The notes below the pieces were generated by a model. That model saw only the letters and a list, made by a program, of their open reading frames with translations, was not told the origin of the DNA and did not search any database. Both the position numbers and the translations under genes were made by a program. From CAZPWQ01 sp964590495 (GTDB taxonomy: Bacteria; Bacteroidota; Rhodothermia; Balneolales; Balneolaceae), in assembly GCA_964590495.1 (NCBI GenBank), contig CAZPWQ010000068.1, forward strand, positions 1 to 18,219: a stretch of DNA of 18,219 bases. The letters are read 5' to 3'. This document shows positions 1 through 9,500 of this stretch, piece after piece (position 1 is the stretch's first letter; the number at the start of each line of letters is the position of its first letter).

Positions 1-59
1 ATATTAGTAAAAGTTTTCAAACTATCTGCGTTAGCACCAAAAGCCTTATATCCGGTCCG

Positions 60-181
60 AAACTTTCCAGATCAAACATGATGCGGGCCCGCTTGCCGTG
101 TTGGCGCCTTTGGTAATCCTGAACTCCAGTTTCAGTTCAGTAAAGATGTTTAAAGTATTAAGCTTTCTACTATCAATTATT
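60..181 (-). pseudogene. Possible remnant of a DUF1080 (3-keto-disaccharide hydrolase-like) gene
   Basis: The minus-strand frame at about 100-150 reads FTELKLEFRITKGAN. This resembles the conserved strand of DUF1080 domains (pattern like F-E-L-x-x-E-F-R-L-T-x-G-A-N-S-G). The resemblance stops after GAN and no open frame follows to the window edge. The frame overlaps the end of the broken dehydrogenase gene next to it. DUF1080 proteins commonly neighbour cytochrome-c sugar dehydrogenases and Gfo/Idh/MocA proteins, which makes the match plausible. It covers only about 16 residues and could be chance. Nothing else was recognised in bases 1-181. Confidence 0.25.
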
Positions 182-1487
182 TTAAAACTTCTCCATCGCC
201 GTGGCGTAATCTGGCCAGTTGGCAAGATCCGGATTGTACATCAATTCCACCATCACTTCATTGGAATAATTACGTTCTGCTATATCAACGAACGGCGGCC
301 CAACCTGACGCTTGTCAGTGTTATGGCAGGAAGTACACGTATACTGTGTCAGTAATGGCCTTATACTGTCATAGTCCGGTGCGGCACCATCAGTACTGCC
401 CGCTGATTCACTTGCAGCAGCTTCAGGTTGCTTACCGGAAGCTGAATTATAAGTACTGACTTCATTCAGAGCCAGTTTTTCACCATCTGGAATATTATTC
501 AAGGTATAATAGGCAGAACTGTGTAACAGGGGTATATTCTCCTCCTCAGAACGAATGCCGTCAAGCTCAATTTGATGTATATAGTTCTCTCTCATATTAT
601 CGACCAGGATGCGAACTTCCATTCCATTTTCTGAAACTTTTACTCCCTTCACTTCAGCCTGTCCGGGATCTACCGGCGGACTTCCATAAACAGGATTATA
701 TTTATATATATAACTTGACACGGCATATGAAGCCAGATCTTCAGCAGATTTTTTATCCACGGGACTTGTAAAAGTGATCCTGAATCCATCCGGTGCTGCC
801 CGCACAGTCTTCATTTCAAAAGGTACCTGGTTATTCCATACAAGGCGTTGCAGCCCCGCCCCGGCGTCGCCTGCCGAACCCCAGCCACGATTGGTTTCTC
901 CAACGAAAAGTGATCCATCATTGGCCCATGCCATTCGCAGAACCCCCGATTTAAACCCACTTCGAAAATCAAAAGCTGCTCCCTGGTATCTTTCCTTCAC
1001 CTTTTCCAGATCGATACGCATTATTTTACTCTGTCCCTGGTCTCCAACCAGCAGTTGTCCTTCAAACGGACCAAAATATCCCCCGGGAATTTTTTGGATA
1101 TCCGAATTGGAAATGCCCAATATGCCATGCGGCAACCATACAGCCGGCGTTTTCAGGGCGGGAAATACATCCTGAAGTTCAAACATTGTATCATAGTCTT
1201 CTTCATTCTGGATGTTCTCCGGTTTAATGTAATTCCCTTCCTCATCCTTGTTGTAACGGGGATCGATATGCTCATAAAACTAATCCATGGTTATATCAAC
1301 CGGAGAGTTGGGCTCGTCTGTCCACCGCAGTCCTGCCGGGTGTCCGGTAAAATCGCCCTCCTCGACATGCCAGATGCCCCCGGAGCCGATATAGTCACCC
1401 TGGTTGTCGGCATAGAACAGATCACCGTCAACCATACCGAGACCGGCCGGAGACCTCATCCCGGTTGCCCAGGGTGTCATTTCGCTT
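182..1487 (-). pseudogene. Sugar-dehydrogenase-like beta-propeller/cytochrome c gene, broken (in-frame TAG, both ends missing)
   Basis: One frame runs from about 1485 to 182 and is interrupted by TAG at 1280-1282. Before the stop it encodes WATGMRSPAGLG and YADNQGDYIGSGG, typical of the glucose/sorbosone-dehydrogenase-like propeller of large periplasmic 'membrane-bound dehydrogenase' proteins. After the stop the same frame continues without shift (FYEHIDPRYNKDEEG), then LKTPAVWLPHGILGIS, and ends in a c-type cytochrome domain with one heme site CTSCH (about 323-337) and the family motif NWPDY. The protein stops 7 residues after NWPDY, where relatives usually continue for another 15-20 residues with a Met-Pro ligand region, so the 3' end looks lost. 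The 5' end is cut at about 1485, where the sequence becomes a DNA polymerase gene. Such proteins oxidise sugars or related compounds in the periplasm and pass electrons to the cytochrome. This copy is very unlikely to make that product. Confidence 0.8.
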
Positions 1488-2174
1488 TCGGCCGATACCC
1501 CATACCTCATCCAGCTTCAAAGACCCAAGAGTTTCCACCGCCTGTTCTTTATCCAGTACCAGTGTTAAACCATTCGGCTTGTTAATATCACTGGCCAGCT
1601 TCGAGTAGGTTATAGAAAAAGATATCCCCAGAGAACACACCAGTCCGACTTCCCGATAAATCAGGTTTCGAAGCCGGGCGGCATAACTGTGTATTTCAGA
1701 TTGTGACTTTTTCCGCAGAAAATTTATGTCCAGGAAGTATTCATCCATGGAATACTTCTCTACCGTTGGCGCAAAGTCGTTATGCACATCTTCAATCAGG
1801 GTGCTAATTCCATTATACTTTTCATAGTCGGCTTGCAGGCCAATGAGGTAGGGACAAAGCTGTTCGGCCTCATATGCGCTCATGCCGGTCTTTACGCCGA
1901 AAGCCCGCGCCTCATAGGAGCTAGTTGCCACGATGCCCCTGGGTATGCCTTTCGCACCTTTATACCACCCGCCCACAAACACTGGCAGCCCATGCAGCTT
2001 GAAACATTGCTGCTCGACCTGGGCATAAAAGCAGTTCATATCGAGGTGCAAATAAAGGCGTTCTTTAAGTGAAGCGTGCTGCATGTCTCGGCTCACGCAC
2101 CGGTAGTCGGTGATCTTGTGTACGTCTTCACCGGGTTTGTACGTGCCGGTATTAATATGCGGAGTTACAGACAT
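1485..2174 (-). pseudogene. Y-family DNA polymerase (DinB/UmuC-like), 5' fragment
   Basis: The fragment encodes about 230 residues of the catalytic half of a translesion polymerase. The first metal-binding motif is LHLDMNCFYAQVE (Asp45 from the start used here), the nucleotide-binding region is RGIVATSSYEARAFGVKTGM, and the second catalytic motif is SMDEYFLD (Asp144-Glu145). It reaches VWGIGRK, the start of the thumb helix-hairpin-helix, and then runs abruptly into the dehydrogenase sequence read out of frame. The rest of the thumb and the little-finger domain are absent (family length is about 350-420 residues). The start chosen is ATG at 2172-2174. An in-frame upstream ATG at 2261 would overlap the divergent gene and add an unconserved leader. 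The product would lack the DNA-gripping domain and is probably non-functional, unless the junction is an assembly artefact. Confidence 0.8.
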
Positions 2175-2255
2175 GAGAAACCTATTGAAATTATCTCCAA
2201 ATGAAGCTAATATATATGAAAAGAAACATGAAAAGTTAGAGATAGGTTTCCCCGC
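2175..2255. promoter_or_regulatory. Divergent intergenic region with a symmetric 9-bp inverted repeat
   Basis: These 81 bp separate the starts of the polymerase fragment (minus) and the unknown protein (plus). GAAACCTAT at 2177-2185 and ATAGGTTTC at 2242-2250 form a perfect inverted repeat, each arm ending 2-5 bases before a start codon. Both transcripts would therefore carry the same ATAGGTTTC box at the end of the leader. The interior is AT-rich (TAATATATATGAA around 2208-2220), as expected for divergent promoters. It could be an operator or a shared leader element. Regulation by DNA damage is only a guess from the polymerase neighbour. Confidence 0.4.
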
Positions 2256-2653
2256 ATGCAAACATTATTGAAAGAGAAAGTGAACGTTTCTGCGATCTTT
2301 CGCAGCTTTCGTGACAGCAGCGAAAAGTCCCGGGCAGGATGGGAGCACAAGCGCATCGAACCGAGAGCCCTAAAGCGCAAAAAAGGAGAGTCGCTGAAGA
2401 TTGTGGAAGTCCGCAGGTCTTACGCCCAGCAAAAAGGGCAGCGACTGCAGGTGCATTTTGTGATCCGTTGTGAAAACGACCGGTATTTCCACCTGGTCTA
2501 TGACGCCGAAAAGATCATCTGGATACTGCTTTATGAGTTTGATGATCAGATGCTTTTTGACGAGATGGATATTGAGGTAGAAATATCCTGTTTCGTACCG
2601 AAACTGATCGTATCATTTGAATTCGTAACTGTGCCACCTCTTTCTTCCAGATT
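2256..2653 (+). pseudogene. Unknown protein, 5' fragment, divergent from the polymerase
   Basis: The frame opens with ATG at 2256 and gives a charged, plausibly genuine protein for about 110-130 residues: a basic N-terminal half (KRKKGES near residue 41-47) followed by a predicted beta-rich stretch ending in acidic residues (about 83-110). I do not recognise the family. The frame stays open to 2795, but from 2654 it runs antisense through the 3' end of the intact GH39 gene, so that part is not believable as protein. The natural stop has therefore probably been lost between about 2590 and 2653. Its head-to-head position with the polymerase suggests the two came here as one piece. It could alternatively be a complete short protein whose stop codon was mutated. 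Confidence 0.45.
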
Positions 2654-4387
2654 TTACTTCCAAGAAATTTGCAGGAAAGAAACCCCCTGCCGCGGTAGTA
2701 AAAAATCAATTGGAATCCAGCCGTTCTTTACTTCCTTCCACTCAGGAGAAGTCAATAGTTCAAGTTGTCCCGACTGTTCAAGCTCCTTGTATTGATCTCT
2801 GGTCACCTGTTGTGGGGCCCCCATCTCCTGCCAAAAGGTATAGGCATTGCTATGTTCATCATCTATTCTATAATGCCGAACCAAAGCCTGCCCCGCGGGA
2901 ATACCATTTATTTTAACACTTACTTCTGAGGGAGAAGCTGCCAAATCATCATCGTGATAATTCCACACCATAACAGCAGCTTGACCCTCCTTTTTGGTTG
3001 CCAAAGCATTCACATCTGGTTTATTGCGCACGTTATCGGAAATTATCTCTTCCACTGTAATCAGGTTTTTCTGTGAAACTTCCACACGATCACCGTCCAT
3101 CATCCCAAACATGCGAAATACATTTAATACGGGTTTATTAACACCGTTGGTAGACATAGAACGAAAACCTGCAAACCACGGCTGGTCTTCAAACTCAAAT
3201 GACCAGCTGAGTGCACCTTCAAAATTAACATTGTGCTTATCAGCCAATTCATATTTCCGTGCAAATGAAGAGGCAGTATAACTTGAATACATATTGCCAT
3301 TGCGATAATCATACTCCGGATAACCAAAATGTTTGGCACAAGCCGCGCAGCCTTCCGGATCTGATTCACCAATGATAATCGGCAAATCTTTATATTCGTT
3401 AAAGGAAGCTACTATTTGAAAACCGGCATCGATTGATTTCAGCTGCCGACTCATATCCATCTGTACGTGACTACCTTCCCCTACTAATTCGGGCCCCCCT
3501 TTTGCGTGAAAGGATACAAAATCCAGCGGTGATCCTGTCTCTCCAGTAGCGTAATTAGTTCCGTTGCGACAATGTTCCAAAAACTCGCGGAGAAATTCAC
3601 CGGAGTCATCATCCCCAAGTCCTGGATTTGAAGTAGCAGGCCCACCTACACGAGCGGAGGGGAGGGCTCGTTTGACAGCTTCAGCCGTATAATCGTAGAG
3701 CTTGAAATACTCTTCCCGACTCCCCTGCCAATACGAAAGGTCAGGTTCATTCCAAACATCCCACCACCAGCTAGCAACCTCTTCCTCGCCGTATCGTTCT
3801 ACACTGTGTTGAACCCACTGATAAATTAACTCCCCCCACTTTTCATAATCCTCAGGAGGATAGGCCCATCCCGTGATAACATCCCCATAAGAATCACCGG
3901 GTGACCAATAATGACGATACGGTTCGGGATTAGAAGATAGTGCTTTAGGCATAAAACCAACCTCCATCATTGGTTTTCCGCCGTTTTCTATATAGGTATC
4001 GACAATCTTGTCGACAATTGTCCAATCATAAACAGGATTTCCTTGTTCATCTTCTGTATATGCGTTAGTGGAGCCCCATTTTAGTGCCGCACGAGGGCCC
4101 TCATCCGTGTTAAGCATGTTGTGAGCGCGGTAATATACGGGGCCAGAACTTAGCTGATCCAGTTCTTTGACAAGTTTACGCCCATCAGCCATATAAGTAT
4201 AATTCGGTTCATCATAGCCCCAGTAGGCCCACATGGGGTACATTTCGCCCACAGATTGATTCAAATCAACCTCTATCGTAATTGACGATGTACTGTTTTG
4301 CTGCTGTGCTATACTTTCAGAGGCAAAAATGAAAACTATTGCTACTGTAAGTACACCTTTAGTTCGAAGAAATTTAGATAAAATCAT
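2654..4387 (-). CDS. Secreted glycoside hydrolase family 39 (beta-xylosidase-like)
   Basis: The 577-residue protein has a signal peptide (about residues 1-26, ending SIA before QQQ) and a GH39 (beta/alpha)8 barrel. WWWDVWNEPDLSYW carries the likely acid/base Glu214, and IIIGESDPEG carries the likely nucleophile Glu341. ALSWSFEFEDQPWFAGFR and KPVLNVFRMFG are typical of the Bacteroidota GH39 xylosidase group, and a C-terminal beta domain ends in LPRQGVSFLQ. GH39 enzymes are retaining glycosidases acting on xylosides, iduronides or related sugars; the substrate here is unknown. ATG at 4385-4387 is chosen because it gives a clean signal peptide and has AAGG a few bases upstream. The frame stays open to 4699 but encodes a GH2 scrap there. 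A terminator separates the gene from susD, so it probably has its own promoter, although its product would fit downstream of SusCD uptake. Confidence 0.88.
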   Translation of the reverse strand: MILSKFLRTKGVLTVAIVFIFASESIAQQQNSTSSITIEVDLNQSVGEMYPMWAYWGYDEPNYTYMADGRKLVKELDQLSSGPVYYRAHNMLNTDEGPRAALKWGSTNAYTEDEQGNPVYDWTIVDKIVDTYIENGGKPMMEVGFMPKALSSNPEPYRHYWSPGDSYGDVITGWAYPPEDYEKWGELIYQWVQHSVERYGEEEVASWWWDVWNEPDLSYWQGSREEYFKLYDYTAEAVKRALPSARVGGPATSNPGLGDDDSGEFLREFLEHCRNGTNYATGETGSPLDFVSFHAKGGPELVGEGSHVQMDMSRQLKSIDAGFQIVASFNEYKDLPIIIGESDPEGCAACAKHFGYPEYDYRNGNMYSSYTASSFARKYELADKHNVNFEGALSWSFEFEDQPWFAGFRSMSTNGVNKPVLNVFRMFGMMDGDRVEVSQKNLITVEEIISDNVRNKPDVNALATKKEGQAAVMVWNYHDDDLAASPSEVSVKINGIPAGQALVRHYRIDDEHSNAYTFWQEMGAPQQVTRDQYKELEQSGQLELLTSPEWKEVKNGWIPIDFLLPRQGVSFLQISWK

Positions 4388-4408
4388 ATTTGCCTTAATA
4401 AAATTATT

Positions 4409-4525
4409 CTTGACATCCTGCCATTTGTCATCGTCAAATTCAGGACTTTTTGCCTCAGAAGTATCGCCAAGAAAAAATTTCCAGTCAAAATCTAAGCCCA
4501 TAATGCGCCGGGGGCCCTGTTTGAG
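4409..4525 (-). pseudogene. Fragment of a GH2 glycosidase N-terminal sugar-binding domain
   Basis: Directly upstream of the GH39 start, and open in the same frame, the translation reads LDFDWKFFLGDTSEAKSPEF then DDDKWQDVK. This is the first strand pair of the jelly-roll domain of GH2 beta-galactosidase-like enzymes (pattern F-x-x-x-W-x-F-x-x-G-D, then P-x-F-D-D-x-x-W). The usual next block (L-P-H-D-W) is missing and the GH39 leader follows within about 10 codons. There is no signal peptide in front, so this is a remnant rather than a gene. It suggests that a GH2 gene once stood between susD and GH39 and was mostly deleted. A translational fusion to GH39 is possible in principle but would bury the GH39 signal peptide. 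Confidence 0.6.
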
Positions 4526-4664
4526 TTCACTGGCTTCTAACATAGTTTCATGCCTCATTCCCGAGGATCCCAGAACCATTTCCCCTACGCCCAAGGTAGT
4601 ATTTTGATAAAACCTTTTTGTAATATTGCCCTGATCAATTTGCCTTATCTTCAGATCAATCAAC

Positions 4665-4686
4665 CGAAGCGCTCCATGGCGCTTCG
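4665..4686. repeat. Hairpin with perfect 8-bp arms between susD and GH39
   Basis: CGAAGCGC (4665-4672) and GCGCTTCG (4679-4686) are perfect inverted arms around a 6-base loop. No T-run follows on either strand, so it is not a standard terminator. It may be an mRNA-processing or stabilising hairpin, or a remnant of the deleted GH2 region. Confidence 0.5.
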
Positions 4687-4728
4687 AGACTGACAGCAAT
4701 AATCACCCAATTTGTACCGCCAGCCGGA

Positions 4729-4770
4729 AAATAAAAATCCATCCGGCAAAGATTACTTCCCCGGATGGTT
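4729..4770 (-). terminator. Rho-independent terminator after susD
   Basis: On the minus strand, about 12 bases after the susD stop, CCATCCGG pairs with CCGGATGG (4761-4768 with 4739-4746, 14-base loop). ATTTTTATTTT follows immediately. This is a clear intrinsic terminator for the fecR-susC-susD transcript and separates it from GH39. Confidence 0.8.
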
Positions 4771-4780
4771 ATCAAGCGTT

Positions 4781-6478
4781 TTAATTATATCCCGGATTTT
4801 GCGGGAAATCGCCCTCATCCCGATCAATAATTGATTGAGGAATGGGACGCAACAAATGAAACTCTTGCAATTGATTGTCCCTCTTTGCAAGATTGTTATG
4901 CTCTAAGGTTCGTTCAATCAGCTTACCTGTTCTCTTCAAGTCCATCCACCGCTTGTATTCACCGGTCAATTCACGTGCCCTTTCATCAAGGATGAAGTCA
5001 AGGTCCACATCCGCAGCCTGAATTTCCATTGCCGCTTCATTGCCTGGAATTGCTGCTCTTCTTCTCACACTATTGATCCTGTCAGCAGCTGTGCTATTAT
5101 CTCCTAAGTTATAATAGGCCTCAGCAGCAATCAGATAAGTTTCTGCCAATCGGAAAAGGAAAATATCGCGGGTTCCTATGTAAAGGGTTGTGTTGCCATG
5201 GAATCTCGCATCCGGGTCATAAAATTTCCAAACCATCGGCCATTTTCCTGCACCTCCAACGTTCTCAATATTCTGCTTCCATCTTGGAAAAGTAATAATG
5301 TTTGCGTTTGGGTGCTCCTCCATAAAATCAGAGGAATCCTGCTCTGTGAACGGCTGATCGGGTTTAGGAAAATAAACCCTTAAATCTCCTTCTTCGATGC
5401 CAACGCCAGGGTCATCGGTTGTTGCATAGAATACACTTAAAAATGTGCCATCATAACGACTATCTATACTGGTATCAAAAAGAGAAAAGAGGAATTGGGT
5501 AGGCGCGAATTGGGATCTTTTCCAATTGTACGTTGTGTTTCCATTCTCAAATCCAGCCTCTCTGGTCCACAATTCCCATCCCCAATGGACGCTTTGTCCG
5601 TTTCCATCGCCTAGCGACGCCACGGTTCCCGGATCATATTGAATTGAAAAGATAATTTCATCGTTATTTTCATTCCCCGGAGTAAAGACTTCTTCAAATG
5701 AGGCAAGCAACGAATAATTCCCGCTATTGATCACTCCATCGGCCAAAGATGCCGCTAATGAAAAATCATTGCTCTCGGCGTATGATTTATAACCTCTCGT
5801 AAGATGAACCAGGGCAAGCAGGTTGTTCACAGCTCCTTTTGTAACACGCCCGAATTCTTCCGCAACAGCAGGAACGTTACTCTCAGCAGCTTCCAATTCA
5901 CTAATGATAAACTGATAAACTGATTCTTCGGACCTTCTTTCAAAATGTGTAACAGCGGTGTTAATTTCATCTTCAACAATGGGAACATCACCAAATTGCT
6001 CTACCAACAAATAATAGTAGTAAGCCCTGATAAATTTCACCTCTGCAACAAACTGTTGTTTTCTCGAATCACTTATTCCGCTAACTCCATCTGCCCTTGC
6101 TAATGCTGTATTGCAAATCTGTATAGCATCGTAAACATCGGAATAGAAGTCCTCAACAAAAGGATTCTGAGCGTCTAAACTCGTATATTCGTTGAGTTGG
6201 CCACTGAATACATCGCGCCCCTGATACGAACCGTTAACAATTTCGCTCTCTCCCCTAGTATAGATATCCACTCCCAAGCTAACCATCCATGGGTCATCGC
6301 CCCAAACATCACGTAACGAAGAATATGCCGCACTTACCAGGGATTCGTACCCGCCAGCTTCCATAAAGAATTCATCCGAGTTTATATTGCTCCTGTTTTC
6401 TTCTGCAAGAAAATTCTCACAGGAAAAACTAACCACAGCCAATAGGCCGATCATTATATAACTATTAATTGATTTCAT
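4781..6478 (-). CDS. SusD/RagB-type outer-membrane glycan-binding lipoprotein
   Basis: The 565-residue lipoprotein has a lipobox at VSFSC (Cys20), so it is anchored in the outer membrane, facing outward in this family. The SusD-like N-terminal tetratricopeptide region contains DVYDAIQICNTALARAD and AEVKFIRAYYYYLLVEQFGD (about residues 105-165), the signature of the family. The C-terminal RagB/SusD domain contains DIFLFRLAETYLIAAEAY and ends LLRPIPQSIID...FPQNPGY. The ATG at 6476-6478 is chosen over an in-frame upstream ATG because it starts the signal peptide. The leader is AT-rich with no Shine-Dalgarno, normal for this phylum. The gene lies 26 bp after susC and is followed by a terminator. 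It forms the lid of the SusC channel and captures the glycan; the glycan is unknown. Confidence 0.95.
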   Translation of the reverse strand: MKSINSYIMIGLLAVVSFSCENFLAEENRSNINSDEFFMEAGGYESLVSAAYSSLRDVWGDDPWMVSLGVDIYTRGESEIVNGSYQGRDVFSGQLNEYTSLDAQNPFVEDFYSDVYDAIQICNTALARADGVSGISDSRKQQFVAEVKFIRAYYYYLLVEQFGDVPIVEDEINTAVTHFERRSEESVYQFIISELEAAESNVPAVAEEFGRVTKGAVNNLLALVHLTRGYKSYAESNDFSLAASLADGVINSGNYSLLASFEEVFTPGNENNDEIIFSIQYDPGTVASLGDGNGQSVHWGWELWTREAGFENGNTTYNWKRSQFAPTQFLFSLFDTSIDSRYDGTFLSVFYATTDDPGVGIEEGDLRVYFPKPDQPFTEQDSSDFMEEHPNANIITFPRWKQNIENVGGAGKWPMVWKFYDPDARFHGNTTLYIGTRDIFLFRLAETYLIAAEAYYNLGDNSTAADRINSVRRRAAIPGNEAAMEIQAADVDLDFILDERARELTGEYKRWMDLKRTGKLIERTLEHNNLAKRDNQLQEFHLLRPIPQSIIDRDEGDFPQNPGYN

Positions 6479-6504
6479 TGTATTATTTATTAGATTTAAA
6501 AATT

Positions 6505-9500
6505 CTAAAATTCCAGATTTATACCCACCTGATAAGCAGCAAAGCTTGTGGCTGTACCCCAGGTATTTTGGTTGGCCCATTCCGGATCAAATCCTTGATA
6601 AGATGTAAATACTAAGGGATTGGTTGCCGTAGCGTAGAGCCGAAGTCTGCTCATATTTAACTTGCTCAACAGCTTCGCAGGAAAAGTATAACCCAGCGAA
6701 ATATTTCCAACCCGTACAAACGAAACATCTCTGTATCTCGAAGCATTAAAAAATCTACCATTGTTACCTGGTTGGGGGTATTTGTTGGAAGGATTTTCTG
6801 GCGTCCAGTAGTCAACGTCCACATTTTTAAAATCACCTTCAAAGGCCATAAAGGACGCAACAAATGTGCTAAATAATTGCTGCCCCTGCCGGGTGTAAAC
6901 ATAGAATGAAAAGTCCCAGTTTTTGTAATTCAATGTGTTGGTAATACTTCCACTCCATTTAGGCGTTCGCTGGCCAATTATTGTTCTGTCATTTGCATCA
7001 ATAATTCCGTCATCATTCAAATCTTTTACCTTTACCTGGCCGGGTATTTGGCCGTATTGAGCAGCCAAATCCGCTTCATCCGGTTGCCAGATACCATCAA
7101 ACTCGTAATCATAATTTACCCGGATCGGCTCTCCAATAAACCACCTGTTCCCGATATCATCCTCTTCTGCATCAAATAGTTCAACAATCTCGTTCTTGTT
7201 GGTATCAAAATTAATGCCGGTGGTCCAGGAGAAATTACGGGTTTGGATATTGAAAGTATTTAATGAAATCTCAATCCCGGTGTTTCTTACCCAACCAATA
7301 TTGTCAAAGATGCTTCCCCAACCACTGGTTTGTGGAAGTTGCCGCTGCATGATCAGATCTTTGCTATCGCGTCTGTACACATCAATGGCTCCGTTAATCC
7401 GGCTATTGAAAAGTCCGTAATCTAAACCAAAATTGATTTCATAGTTTTTTTCCCAACTTAAATCCTTATTTGCCAAACGATTCTTATAAAAAGACGGAGA
7501 AACCACTCCACCAAAATCATAATTCATATTAGCAGTATTGGATTGAGTCCCGTAAATATCGACCGCATCATTACCGGTTATACCATAGCTTAGCCTGAGT
7601 TTCAGATCATTCACTGGATCAATACCTTGCATGAAGTCTTCTTCTGATATTCTCCAGGCAACAGCAGCGGATGGGAAAAAAGCCCATTTATTGCCTGCAG
7701 ACAATCTGGAAGAACCGTCATAACGGCCAGTTGCAGTGAGTAAATATTTATCCCGGTATGAGTATTGCAGCCTACCTGTAAATGAGGCCAGGCTACGCAT
7801 AAGAAAGTCCGTATCGGAAGTTTCGATGTTTTCTGAGGGGACCGCACCTAAATTATACCACTTGCTATTGAAAGCAAAACTCCTGGCCGCCTGAAAGGTT
7901 TCTTCCCATTGCTCATATTGGATACTTTGAATTACCTGAATGTTAAAATCATGCAGACCCATAAATTCCCGCTGATATTCAATCTGATTATCCAGCACAT
8001 ATCCATAATTGTCTGTGTTTGAATACCAGGCCCAAGTATTATCCATCTTTCCGGCCCCTCCGTTTTTTGCGAATTGTCCGTAGTAAGCGCCCCTTCGATT
8101 ATAAATTATTTGCGGAGAAAGCTGTGAACGTAAGGTCAATCCCTCTATAGGTTCAACAAGTTGCAAATAGATATTACCAAAGGCCCTGTAGCGCCTAAAT
8201 TCTCTAATTTCTCCATCGTCCGTGGATTCAAATAGCGGATTAGTTGTGAAAGAATTTCTAAAGGCAATAAACTTTGGTTCACCATTTTCGTCATAGGGAT
8301 CAGCTACCGGGGGTAATCGAAACGCTGATCTTAATATCTCATAACTTCCTTCGTTCTGCACACTGTGAGATAAGTTAAGATTTCCTCCTGCTTCCCATTT
8401 TTCACCAAACTTTCGGTCAATGTTCATGTGCACATTGTAGCGATTAAAATCTTGTCCGGGCACAGTTCCTTCTTCCTTAAGCTGACCAAAACTCAGCGAA
8501 AATGTTCCATCTGCATCGCCACCGGATGCCGTCACTGTATTGCTAAACTGCATAGCGTCGTTACGAACGATCAGATCTATCCAGTCTGTATAGTTTCCGC
8601 TATCAATTTTATCCCATTCCTCGGCAGTAAAAAATTCCGGATTAGACCGATCCGTGCTTCTTCCCTGAAACTCAAACAAATCGGTACGCCATTGGACATA
8701 CTCCTCACCGTTCATCATGTCTGGTAAATTCGTAGGAGTTCGTATCCCAGCATTAGCCTCATACTGAATGGTCAATCTTCCCTCTCGCCCTCTTTTGGTG
8801 GTAACAATAATTACCCCGTTGGCACCACGTGAACCATAAATAGCCGTAGCAGATGCATCTTTTAATACATCAATTTTCTGAATATCATTGGGATTCAGGT
8901 CGGTTAACCCTGAATTGGTGGGAATACCATCGATCACGAATAGAGGTCCTGATTCTTGAATTTGGGAACTGCTCCCACTTAACCAGGGCACTACTGCCCA
9001 TGGAGAACGATCACCTTGAGTAAGGGAACTCATCCCCCTAACGGTGATGTTATACCCACTGCCTGGTCTGCCCACAACTTTTTCAATATTAACACCAGGT
9101 ACTCTTCCCTGGAGTGCTCCAGCCGCATCTGGAATTGTAGTTCTTGTGATTGTCTCTGAATTTATTGAACCCACAGCACCTGTTAAATCCTCCTTTCTAA
9201 CAGCTCCATACCCCACTACAACAAGCTCTTCTCCTGCAATAGCCTGGGTTTGCATTACTACATCAATACTGGTTCTGCCATTAATAGGCACCTCTTGGGT
9301 CTGATACCCTATAAAAGAAAAAACAAGGGTGTCTTCTAGTGAAGGCACACTCAATTCATATTGACCTTCACTGTTAGTGGATGTTCCTGTAGATGTGCCT
9401 TTTACCACCACATTTACCCCTGGCAACGTTTCTCCGGTACTGGCATCAGTCACCGTTCCTGCAACCTCTTCTTGTAAAAATCCTTTTTCCCAGATAGTCG

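Noticed and set aside
774..1585. Two long plus-strand open frames opposite the dehydrogenase
   Set aside because: They are antisense to sequence with clear dehydrogenase homology and show no family features of their own.
2654..2795. Continuation of the plus-strand frame from 2256 to 2795 as protein
   Set aside because: It runs antisense through the conserved 3' end of the GH39 gene; the composition is Ser/Cys-rich and looks like a shadow frame.
4388..4699. N-terminal extension of GH39 to a start at 4699
   Set aside because: It would place about 100 residues, including a GH2 scrap, before an obvious signal peptide; ATG at 4387 has its own AAGG and gives a normal GH39 length.
1..4700. An insertion sequence or prophage explaining the broken genes
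   Set aside because: No transposase, integrase, phage gene or clear terminal repeats were found at the breakpoints.
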